The notes under the pieces were generated by a model. It saw only the letters and a program-made list of their open reading frames with translations. It did not search any database and had not been told where the DNA came from. A stretch of DNA of 5,378 nt from Coriobacteriia bacterium (GTDB lineage: Bacteria > Actinomycetota > Coriobacteriia > Anaerosomatales > PALSA-660), in assembly GCA_003133285.1 (NCBI GenBank), contig PKWR01000093.1, forward strand, positions 3,232-8,609. Reading direction: 5' to 3'. Below are positions 1 through 5,344 of this stretch, piece after piece. Numbering within the stretch: position 1 is the stretch's first letter; each line of letters starts with the position of its first letter. Made by a program: the position numbers and the translations under genes.

Positions 1-174
1 GACCTCGTGTTCTTCGGATACGGAGGCGATCCTTCGAAGATCCACCACGTCGGCATGTACGTCGGCGGGGGAGTCTTCATCGAGGCGCCCGGGGCCGGCG
101 GCTATGTCAGGTACGCGTCGTTGTCGAGTCGTATCAGCAGCCGCCGCGACTACGTCGGAGCCGTCCGCCCGTAG
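1..174 (+). CDS. NlpC/P60-family cell-wall hydrolase, C-terminal end only
   Basis: The window opens inside this gene; 57 codons remain before the TAG stop at 172-174. The fragment reads DLVFFG, then HHVGMYVGGG, then VFIEAPG, and ends DYVGAVRP, the usual order of the second half of an NlpC/P60 peptidase domain. These enzymes cut peptide stems of peptidoglycan outside the membrane. The catalytic His is most likely residue 16 of the fragment (HVGMY). The residue 12 places later, where many members have a second His, is Glu (FIEAP). From memory, the mycobacterial hydrolase RipA has a Cys-His-Glu triad with the same His-to-Glu spacing. The catalytic Cys and any signal peptide or SH3 repeats would lie upstream and cannot be judged. 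The family call is firm; the substrate is not known. Confidence 0.85.
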   Translation, partial: DLVFFGYGGDPSKIHHVGMYVGGGVFIEAPGAGGYVRYASLSSRISSRRDYVGAVRP

Positions 175-197
175 CGTCGCACGGCTCGCTCCGCGCG

Positions 198-226
198 GTT
201 TCGGCACACCGGTCCTATGGTAGAAT
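198..226 (+). promoter_or_regulatory. weak candidate promoter for the ior operon
   Basis: The 106-bp gap before iorA contains TAGAAT at 221-226, five of six matches to the bacterial -10 consensus, within the locally AT-richer stretch TATGGTAGAAT. The hexamer 17 bp upstream (198-203, GTTTCG) is a poor -35 match, so this rests on the -10 box and on its position ahead of a new operon. I saw no convincing terminator for the upstream hydrolase gene in 175-215. Confidence 0.3.
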
Positions 227-280
227 CGCCCTCATTGGATCCAGGCTCGCCATTCGAGGTAGTCGATCCGGAAGGACCCG

Positions 281-2041
281 GTGCCCGTGCCCACGCTGCT
301 CTCCGGCAACGAAGCGATCGCGCAGGGCGCGTGGGAGGCCGGCGTGGTCGTGGCGTCCGCCTATCCCGGTACCCCGTCGACCGAGATCCTCGAGAACCTC
401 GTCCGCAAGTCCTCCGTGCGATGCGAGTGGGCGCCCAACGAGAAGGTCGCCCTCGAAGTGGCGATCGGGGCGAGCCTCGCGGGAGCCCGGGCCCTCGCGA
501 CGATGAAGCATGTCGGCCTGAACGTCGCGTCCGACCCCCTCATGACCACCGCATACACCGGTGTGGGTGGTGGGCTCGTCATCGTTGTCGGCGACGACCC
601 GGGCATGCACTCCTCCCAGAACGAGCAGGACAGCCGCCGCTGGGGGCCGTTCGGCAAGATTCCCATCCTCGAGCCCGGCGACAGCGCTGAAGCGCTGGCC
701 ATGGCCCGCCACGCGTTCGGTCTGTCCGAAGAGCTCGACATGCCCGTCCTCCTGCGCTCCACCACGCGGCTCTCGCACGGCAAGGGCCTGGTCGAGGTCG
801 GGGAGCGCTTCGAGGCGTCGCGGGAGCGGTACCGCACCGCGCGCCCGAAGTGGGTCATGATGCCGGGCGCCGCGAAGGTGCGCCGCGTCGACCTCGAGCG
901 CCGGCTCGCCGCGGCCGCCGAGCTCAGCGAGACGTGCGAGTTCACGCGCGAGGAGCTGCGCGATACCTCCCTCGGTATCATCACGTCCGGGATCCCGTAC
1001 CAGTACGTCCGGGAGGCCCTGCCCGACGCCTCCACGCTCAAGATCGGCATGGTGTTCCCTCTGCCGGAGCAGCGCATCCGCGACTTCGCGTCACGCGTGC
1101 AGCGCCTCGTGGTCGTCGAGGAGCTCGACCCGTACCTCCTCGAGTCGATCCGGGCGACGGGCATCGAGGTCGACGACTCCGGCCTATCGCGCATGGGGGA
1201 GCTGAGCGCGGGGGCCGTCGCCGCGGCGTTCGGCGCTTCGGCGCCCGAGACGCGCGAGCCGATGACCGGCCTGCCTGCGCGCCCGCCGATGCTGTGTCCC
1301 GGCTGTCCGCACCGCGGTGTGTTCCGCGCCCTGCGCGAGATGGACGCCGTCGTCACGGGCGACATCGGGTGCTACACGCTCGCCGCGCTGCCGCCGCTGG
1401 GAGCCATGGACAGCTGTGTCTGCATGGGGGCTTCGATCGGCATGGCGCACGGCTTCGCCCTGGCGGGGGAGAGCCCTGAGGGTCGCCCCGTGGTGGCCGT
1501 GATCGGTGACTCCACCTTCGCGCACTCGGGACTCACCGGGCTCCTGGGTGCGGTCTACAACGGCGGCGCCGAGACGGTGGTCGTGCTCGACAACCGCATC
1601 ACGGCCATGACCGGGCATCAGGACAACCCGTTCACCGGGCGCACGCTCGCTAAGACCCCGGCCCCGGAGATCGACATCGAGGCCCTGGTCCGCGCGTTGG
1701 GCGTCGAGGACGTGCACACGGTCGATCCGAACCTGTTCAGGCCCACGGAGAAGGCGCTGCGCAGCGCTGTCGCGCACGACGGCGTCTCCGTCGTGATCGC
1801 CAAGGCCCCCTGTGCGCTTCTGAACCGCGACCGGCCGGACCCCTTCGCGGTCGACGAGTCCGCGTGCACGGCGTGCGGGATGTGCGTCCGTCTGGGCTGC
1901 CCCGCGATCAGCCGGGATGCCACGAGTCGGGCCTTCATCGACCCCGAGTCGTGCGTCGGCTGCCGCCAGTGCGTGCAGGTGTGCACGTACGGCGCGATCG
2001 TTCGGACCGGGCGCTCGTGCGACGTCGGGAGCGGCCTGTGA
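281..2041 (+). CDS. iorA: indolepyruvate ferredoxin oxidoreductase, alpha subunit (IorA)
   Basis: This 586-residue protein is the catalytic subunit of the enzyme that oxidatively decarboxylates aryl pyruvates (indolepyruvate, phenylpyruvate, p-hydroxyphenylpyruvate) with CoA to arylacetyl-CoA, reducing ferredoxin in the cytoplasm. Residues 6-180 form the pyrimidine-binding domain (YPGTPSTEI at 28-36, NEKVALEVAIGAS at 53-65). Residues about 335-510 form the thiamine diphosphate domain: CPGCPHRGVF at 339-348, GDIGCYTL at 360-367, CMGASIGMAHG at 381-391, and GDS at 409-411 leading to DN at 437-438. TAMTGHQDNP (441-450) is typical of IorA. The C-terminus carries two 4Fe-4S motifs: C529, C532, C535, C540 (third gap of four residues, then Pro) and C558, C561, C564, C568, where Thr replaces the usual following Pro. 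Length is normal for the family. GTG 281 has GGAAGGA at 270-276 only four bases away; GTG 287 is a reasonable alternative start. The stop overlaps iorB. Confidence 0.96.
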   Translation: MPVPTLLSGNEAIAQGAWEAGVVVASAYPGTPSTEILENLVRKSSVRCEWAPNEKVALEVAIGASLAGARALATMKHVGLNVASDPLMTTAYTGVGGGLVIVVGDDPGMHSSQNEQDSRRWGPFGKIPILEPGDSAEALAMARHAFGLSEELDMPVLLRSTTRLSHGKGLVEVGERFEASRERYRTARPKWVMMPGAAKVRRVDLERRLAAAAELSETCEFTREELRDTSLGIITSGIPYQYVREALPDASTLKIGMVFPLPEQRIRDFASRVQRLVVVEELDPYLLESIRATGIEVDDSGLSRMGELSAGAVAAAFGASAPETREPMTGLPARPPMLCPGCPHRGVFRALREMDAVVTGDIGCYTLAALPPLGAMDSCVCMGASIGMAHGFALAGESPEGRPVVAVIGDSTFAHSGLTGLLGAVYNGGAETVVVLDNRITAMTGHQDNPFTGRTLAKTPAPEIDIEALVRALGVEDVHTVDPNLFRPTEKALRSAVAHDGVSVVIAKAPCALLNRDRPDPFAVDESACTACGMCVRLGCPAISRDATSRAFIDPESCVGCRQCVQVCTYGAIVRTGRSCDVGSGL

Positions 2042-2634
2042 GCATCACCACCGTCATGCTCGTGGGAGTGGGCGGTCAGGGCACGATACTGGCGTCCGAT
2101 GTGCTGGCCAAGGTGGCCGCCGCCGCGGGGTTCGACGTCAAGCTTTCCGAGGTGCACGGTATGTCGCAGCGGGGCGGCAGCGTCGACACCGTCGTCCGCT
2201 TCGGCGACCACGTGTACTCGCCGACGACCGACCCGGGATGTGCCGATCACCTCGTGGCCTTCGAGCTCCTCGAGGCGGCGCGCTGGCTCCACTACGTGAA
2301 GCCGGACGGTCGTCTCGTCGTGAACAACCGGGTGATCGCGCCGCTGCCGGTCTTGATCGGCGAGATGGGCACTCCCACGGGCGTCGAGGCGGCGCTGGCC
2401 TTCGAGGGCGCGGTGCTCATCGACGCGGACGAGATCGCCTGCGAGGCCGGGTCCCCGCGGTCCGCCAACGTCGTCCTGCTCGGGGCCCTGTCGATGGGCC
2501 TGCCATTCGAGGCCTCCGCGTGGCGTGACGTGATCACGGCGCGCGTACCGCCCAAGACCGTTGAGGGAAACCTGGCGGCGTTCGAGCTCGGACGCGCAGC
2601 CTGTCAGGAAGGGAAGTGTGACTCGGTTGAGTGA
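2038..2634 (+). CDS. iorB: indolepyruvate ferredoxin oxidoreductase, beta subunit (IorB)
   Basis: This 198-residue protein is the small subunit that completes the IorAB enzyme; it belongs to the gamma-type family of 2-oxoacid:acceptor oxidoreductases. It shows the N-terminal VGVGGQG loop (residues 9-15), EVHGMSQRGGSV (38-49), the family's most diagnostic stretch, and then VRFGDHVYSP. The C-terminal half is the usual alpha/beta fold without Fe-S motifs. The GTG start at 2038 overlaps the iorA TGA as GTGA, with GGGAG at 2027-2031 six bases upstream, so translation is probably coupled to iorA, suiting two subunits made in equal amounts. The same frame stays open upstream, but that stretch lies within iorA's ferredoxin-like end and is only a shadow. 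The 3' end overlaps the ACT gene by 17 bp. Confidence 0.95.
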   Translation: MSITTVMLVGVGGQGTILASDVLAKVAAAAGFDVKLSEVHGMSQRGGSVDTVVRFGDHVYSPTTDPGCADHLVAFELLEAARWLHYVKPDGRLVVNNRVIAPLPVLIGEMGTPTGVEAALAFEGAVLIDADEIACEAGSPRSANVVLLGALSMGLPFEASAWRDVITARVPPKTVEGNLAAFELGRAACQEGKCDSVE

Positions 2635-3046
2635 GGTCATCCAGCTGTCGGTGTTCATCGCGAACGAGTCGGGCCGCGTGTCCGAGGTCTCCAAAGCGCT
2701 CGGCGAGGCCGGCATCAACATCCGCGGTTTCTCCGTCTCAGACACCGCTGACTACGGGATCCTGCGGCTGATCGTCGACAAGCCGGCCGAGGCGCACGAG
2801 ACGCTCAAGAACGCGGGGTTCACCGTGAAGGAAAGCGGCGTCATCTGCGTCGACCTTCCCGACCAGCCCGGCGGCCTCGCCTCGGTGCTGAAGATCGTCT
2901 CCGAGGCGGGCGTCAACATCGAGTACGTCTACTCGCTCATCGGCACCTATGTCGTGCTCGACGTCGCTCACCTCGAACGGGCGCTGGCCCTGCTGAAGGA
3001 CCGTCCCGTTCGGATCGTCACGCAGGAGGAGATCGCCGCAGGCTAG
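2618..3046 (+). CDS. tandem ACT-domain protein, likely amino-acid-binding regulator of the ior/paaK pathway
   Basis: This 142-residue protein consists almost wholly of two ACT domains, the small fold that usually binds amino acids. The first spans about residues 8-70 (QLSVFIANESGRVSEVSKAL, then the GINI turn at 32-35). The second spans about 74-138 (VDLPDQPGGLASVLKIVSEA at 78-97, then GVNIEYVYS). The Gly residues at the strand-helix turns and the GxN pattern of both ligand sites are present. No catalytic or DNA-binding domain is attached. The GTG at 2618 is favoured because AGGAAGGG (2606-2613) sits just upstream; the start lies inside iorB, so the genes are translationally coupled. Stand-alone ACT proteins of this size often sit with iorAB and paaK genes in anaerobes, so a role in sensing aromatic amino acids or modulating these enzymes is likely but inferred. 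The domain call is firm. Confidence 0.92.
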   Translation: MTRLSEVIQLSVFIANESGRVSEVSKALGEAGINIRGFSVSDTADYGILRLIVDKPAEAHETLKNAGFTVKESGVICVDLPDQPGGLASVLKIVSEAGVNIEYVYSLIGTYVVLDVAHLERALALLKDRPVRIVTQEEIAAG

Positions 3047-3058
3047 GGGCCGCGGACG

Positions 3059-3091
3059 CGCGGCGATCGAAAGGTGGGACCGATCGCCGTG
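3059..3091 (+). promoter_or_regulatory. inverted repeat enclosing the paaK ribosome binding site
   Basis: Between the ACT gene and paaK there is a perfect 9-bp inverted repeat, CGGCGATCG at 3061-3069 and CGATCGCCG at 3081-3089, separated by 11 bases. The purine-rich AAAGGTGGG (3070-3078) lies in the loop, and the right arm ends on the first base of the GTG start at 3089. In RNA the stem would expose the Shine-Dalgarno region in the loop and tie up the start of the gene. It could tune translation, act as a DNA operator, or be chance in GC-rich DNA. There is no following T run, so it is not a standard terminator. Confidence 0.4.
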
Positions 3092-3138
3092 ATCTGGAAT
3101 CCCGAGTACGAGACCATGGGCGCGCCGCGCTCGAGGAG

Positions 3139-4020
3139 TTGCAGCTGCGGAGGCTGAAGAGCACCGTCGCGTGGGCGTACGAGCGTGTCGCGTACTACCG
3201 GGAACTGCTCGACGGGCGGAGACTGGCACCCGGCGACGTCCGCACCCTCGACGACCTGTCGCGGCTGCCGTTCACCGACAAGACCGCCCTGCGCGACACC
3301 TACCCGTTCGGGATGTTCGCCGTGCCGATCGAGCACGTCGTGCGCCTGCACTCGAGCTCGGGCACGACCGGGAAGCCCATCGTGGTCGGCTACACCAGGG
3401 GCGACCTGGCCACGTGGACCGAATGCACGGCGCGCATCGCTACCGCGGCGGGTGTCACCGCCAAGGACCGTGTGCAGATGGCGTTCCTGTACGGCATGTT
3501 CACCGGTGGGTGGGGGATGCACTACGGCATCGGGCGGATCGGGGCGACCGTGATCCCCGCCGGCGCGGGCAACACGGAGCGTCATCTGATGATGATGCGC
3601 GACTTCGGGACCACGGCCATCGTGGGCACGCCGAGCTACGCGCCCTACCTCGCCGAGGTAGGGGAGAGAGGCGGCGTCGACTTCTCGCGGCTGCCGCTGC
3701 GCCCGGGACTGTTCGGCGGTGAGCCGTGTGGAGAGCGGATGCGCGCGGAGATCGAGCACCGGCTCCACATCGTCGCGACCGACAACTACGGCCTCACCGA
3801 GATCATCGGCCCGGGCGTGTCGGGGGAGTGCGAGCGCCGCTGCGGACTCCACATCAACGAGGACCATTTTTTGGCAGAAGTCGTCGATCCGATGACGGGC
3901 GAGACGCTCGGGGAGGGGGGAGGAGGGCGAACTCGTGCTCACCTTTCTCACGAAGGAGGCCTTCCCGGTCCTGCGGTACCGCACCCACGACCTGACGGCG
4001 CTGGACCGCGGGCCGTGTGA
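3139..4020 (+). CDS. paaK piece 1 as it reads in this sequence: AMP-binding domain with an out-of-frame tail
   Basis: This is the longest open stretch within the broken ligase gene. It contains the substrate- and ATP-binding domain: the phosphate loop HSSSGTTGKP at residues 71-80, the GGEPC segment at 203-207 and DNYGLTEIIGPG at 215-226. Family-like sequence ends at about residue 259 (TGETLGE); the last 34 or so residues, rich in Gly, Arg and His, are out of frame and match nothing expected. The apparent TTG start at 3139 is an artefact of the upstream frameshift; the true start is GTG 3089. Alone this product would lack the C-terminal domain with the catalytic Lys and should be inactive. Confidence 0.6.
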   Translation: MQLRRLKSTVAWAYERVAYYRELLDGRRLAPGDVRTLDDLSRLPFTDKTALRDTYPFGMFAVPIEHVVRLHSSSGTTGKPIVVGYTRGDLATWTECTARIATAAGVTAKDRVQMAFLYGMFTGGWGMHYGIGRIGATVIPAGAGNTERHLMMMRDFGTTAIVGTPSYAPYLAEVGERGGVDFSRLPLRPGLFGGEPCGERMRAEIEHRLHIVATDNYGLTEIIGPGVSGECERRCGLHINEDHFLAEVVDPMTGETLGEGGGGRTRAHLSHEGGLPGPAVPHPRPDGAGPRAV

Positions 4021-4390
4021 GTGCGGCCGCGCGAGCGCGCGCATGCGCAAGGTCCGACACCGCACCGACGACATGCTGATCGTGCGCGGAGTCAACGTGT
4101 ACCCGAGCCAGGTCGAGGACGTGCTGCTCAAGATCGAGGGGCTCGCGCCGCACTACCAGATCGTGGTCGACCGGGAACACGGGATGGACCGCATGGAGGT
4201 CCGCATCGAGGTCGCCGAAGAGATCTTCTCCGACGTGATGGCGGACATGGTGGCGTTCACGGGGAATGTATCGGATAGACTGAACGAAGTGCTCGGGTTG
4301 AGCGTGAAGGTCACGCTCGTCGAGCCGGGGACGGTCGAGCGGACTGCCGGCAAGGCGCGGCACGTCATCGACAACCGTTCCATCGAGTAG
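3935..4390 (+). CDS. paaK piece 2 as it reads in this sequence: C-terminal domain
   Basis: This piece carries the end of the AMP-binding domain and the mobile C-terminal domain of the ligase. It reads LTFLTKEAFPVLRYRTHDLT, then CECGR at residues 28-32, RTDDMLIVRG at 43-52, NVYPSQVED at 54-62 and the Lys of TAGKARHVIDNR near the end. It overlaps piece 1 by 86 bp only because piece 1 runs on in the wrong frame. The GTG at 3935 is an internal Val codon (GELVLT), not a natural start. Where most relatives have Gly before RTDD, this protein has His. The next gene follows closely downstream on the same strand. Confidence 0.6.
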   Translation: MLTFLTKEAFPVLRYRTHDLTALDRGPCECGRASARMRKVRHRTDDMLIVRGVNVYPSQVEDVLLKIEGLAPHYQIVVDREHGMDRMEVRIEVAEEIFSDVMADMVAFTGNVSDRLNEVLGLSVKVTLVEPGTVERTAGKARHVIDNRSIE

Positions 4391-4432
4391 AGCCGCGCAG
4401 TGGGCCTGGCGCGGCGAAGGGGCGTTGGCGCG

Positions 4433-4864
4433 ATGGGCGGCGGATACAGCACGACAGGCACGACGGGTACCATGGGCCCGGGCGTGCGCGCGCTGCGGCT
4501 GGTCGCGCCGTGGGTGGCCCTGACGGCGATCGTGGCGACCGGGCTCGTGCTCTGGACGGGCTTCCAGATCGAGCTGCGCAACGCCGCGTCGAACACACCC
4601 ACGGGTGCTTCGGTGATCGCAACGCCGTCCGCTGTGGCGAGCGCCACGTCCGTGCCGACCTCCACGATCGCGGTGACGCGCGTGGACGGCGTCAAGCTGC
4701 GCACCGCCAACAGCGGTCTCTCCGTGGTCCTGACGACCCTGAAGAAGGGGACCAAGCTCCAGGTGCTCAACCGGACGGATACCTGGCTCCGGGTGAAGGA
4801 CCCGAGCGGGCACATCGGCTGGATCGAGAACTCCGGGAGCACGGTGGAGATCCGCAAGAAGTAG
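4433..4864 (+). CDS. membrane-anchored bacterial SH3-domain protein
   Basis: From ATG 4433 this is a 143-residue protein. A Gly/Thr-rich N-terminus (residues 2-17) and a few Arg residues precede one hydrophobic segment at about 23-44 (LVAPWVALTAIVATGLVLW), a likely signal anchor. A Ser/Thr/Ala/Pro-rich linker (50-80) leads to a C-terminal SH3b-type domain at about 81-141: DGVKLRT, then LKKGTKLQVL, DTWLRVKD and GHIGWIE, the standard order of these small beta-barrel domains. Such domains usually bind cell-wall peptides or partner proteins, so the domain is expected outside the membrane. No catalytic domain is present. GAAGGGG at 4416-4422 precedes the ATG; GTG 4400 would add 11 residues and is possible. 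It follows paaK closely and may be co-transcribed, but no functional link is visible. Confidence 0.82.
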   Translation: MGGGYSTTGTTGTMGPGVRALRLVAPWVALTAIVATGLVLWTGFQIELRNAASNTPTGASVIATPSAVASATSVPTSTIAVTRVDGVKLRTANSGLSVVLTTLKKGTKLQVLNRTDTWLRVKDPSGHIGWIENSGSTVEIRKK

Positions 4865-4885
4865 CCGGGACGGGGAGTTCACGAC

Positions 4886-5194
4886 ATGGGGACAGGCATC
4901 GGCGCGGCGGGCGACTACTATCGGTTGCGCCTGACACATCTCGACACGGTCGACGGGCCCGACTTCGAGTGGCGTGAGGACATCCTGTACCGGCGCCCTG
5001 AGACGCAGACCCCCGCGGAGGCCGAGCTCTTCCGCGTCGAGGCGGTCGCGCTGATCGATGAAGAGGACGTGACGCCGCTGGGGGCGTTCGAGACGTCCGA
5101 GGACGCCTACGAGGCGCTGGCGGCCGCCTGCGATGACCTGGCCGAGCTCACGCGCTCGGAGTTCGAGGAACGTTACTTCCCGGCTGAGGTGTAG
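4886..5194 (+). CDS. small highly acidic protein of unknown function
   Basis: I do not recognise this 102-residue protein. The start is well supported: GGGGAG at 4872-4877 lies eight bases before ATG 4886, and the gene begins 21 bp after the SH3 gene stop. It has 26 Asp/Glu against 8 Arg and no Lys, so it is strongly negatively charged. There is no signal peptide or membrane segment, hence probably cytoplasmic. The first half has alternating hydrophobic and polar residues suggesting beta strands (DYYRLRLTHLDTV, FRVEAVALID). The C-terminal third looks helical (DAYEALAAACDDLAELTRSEF). The single Cys is at residue 84. GC-rich codon use matches its neighbours, supporting a real gene. It could be an adaptor or inhibitor-like protein, but nothing in the sequence decides this. 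Confidence 0.75.
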   Translation: MGTGIGAAGDYYRLRLTHLDTVDGPDFEWREDILYRRPETQTPAEAELFRVEAVALIDEEDVTPLGAFETSEDAYEALAAACDDLAELTRSEFEERYFPAEV

Positions 5195-5269
5195 GCCGGC
5201 TCCCGATCGACGGCGTACGACCCCCGATGGCAGACCGCTCGTCGCGGGGAAGCGAGCCTTGCGAAGTTA

Positions 5270-5297
5270 GCTTTACATAAGATGTATTATCAGGCGT
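5270..5297 (-). other. dif: dif-like XerC/XerD recombination site
   Basis: In the only AT-rich patch of the window, the minus strand reads as a 28-bp site of 11-6-11 layout: left arm ACGCCTGATAA, spacer TACATC, right arm TTATGTAAAGC. The inner arm ends ATAA and TTAT are inverted copies, as in dif sites. The right arm is close to the XerD arm of Bacillus subtilis dif (TTATGTAAACT), and GATAAT, TTATGT and the AAG near the end agree with the actinobacterial dif pattern as I remember it. Xer recombinases use dif to resolve chromosome dimers at the replication terminus, and some integrative elements insert at it. All genes here point toward the site, as expected if a fork arrives from the left. 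A transcription-factor operator is the main alternative. Confidence 0.6.
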
Positions 5298-5305
5298 AGA
5301 CTGTA

Positions 5306-5344
5306 TGCGAGCGCGAGCGTGGAGGGGGCTCCCTCGCGCTCGCA
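5306..5344. terminator. strong GC-rich stem-loop beside the dif-like site, possible terminator
   Basis: A perfect 12-bp inverted repeat pairs TGCGAGCGCGAG (5306-5317) with CTCGCGCTCGCA (5333-5344). Within it GGAG (5321-5324) can pair with CTCC (5329-5332) around a GGGG loop, giving a long hairpin with one three-base bulge. No T run follows on either strand, so it is not a classic intrinsic terminator, though terminators in GC-rich bacteria may lack one. A smaller inverted repeat follows at once (CACTG 5343-5347, CAGTG 5353-5357). It could instead be part of a small RNA or of the terminus region. Confidence 0.4.

Larger units (their letters stand above)
3089..4390 (+). pseudogene. paaK: phenylacetate-CoA ligase (PaaK family), split by two compensating single-base frameshifts
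   Basis: With two single-base corrections this stretch encodes one 433-residue AMP-forming aryl-acid CoA ligase, the usual PaaK length. The enzyme joins an aryl acetate to CoA using ATP. The N-terminus begins MIWNPEYETM from GTG 3089, but that frame stops at 3155-3157; the continuation, RAALEELQLRRLK, is one frame away, as if one G were missing from the run at 3118-3120. The frame then holds until the G run at 3915-3920; removing one G there restores EGEEGELVLTFLTKEA. In the corrected protein the ATP loop HSSSGTTGKP is at 88-97, DNYGLTE at 232-238, RTDDML at 325-330 and the catalytic Lys near 422 (GKARHVIDNR). Cys 248, 252, 310 and 312 plus His 255 could form a metal site. Because both lesions lie in G runs and cancel, sequencing or assembly error is as likely as a real pseudogene. 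Confidence 0.85.

Noticed and set aside
361..1365. Long minus-strand open frame opposite iorA
   Set aside because: It is antisense to a gene with unmistakable motifs, is rich in Arg and Ser as expected from reading GC-rich codons backwards, and has no family-like motif.
1618..2745. Minus-strand open frame of 375 codons spanning iorA, iorB and the ACT gene
   Set aside because: It crosses three well-supported plus-strand genes and shows low-complexity His/Arg/Gly composition with no recognisable domain.
3867..3872. Six-T run in paaK as a third frameshift site
   Set aside because: The frame reads correctly through it (EDHFLAEVVDP), matching the expected family sequence on both sides.
3900..3960. 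Programmed ribosomal frameshift in paaK
   Set aside because: The family is not known for it, the upstream break also needs a shift in the opposite sense, and no slippery heptamer with a following pseudoknot is evident; paired G-run errors are simpler.
3043..4939. Overlapping long minus-strand open frames opposite paaK and the SH3 gene
   Set aside because: They are shadows of GC-rich coding DNA; the plus strand carries clear ligase and SH3 motifs.
5237..5257. Small hairpin GCTCG/CGAGC as terminator of the acidic-protein gene
   Set aside because: Only five perfect pairs, an 11-base loop and no T run; too weak to call.
5259..5290. Promoter reading of the AT-rich patch (TTGCGA and TATTAT, or TTTACA and TAGACT)
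   Set aside because: The hexamers are spaced 20 and 19 bp apart, poor for a sigma-70 type promoter, whereas the 11-6-11 dif layout explains the whole patch. A promoter cannot be fully excluded.
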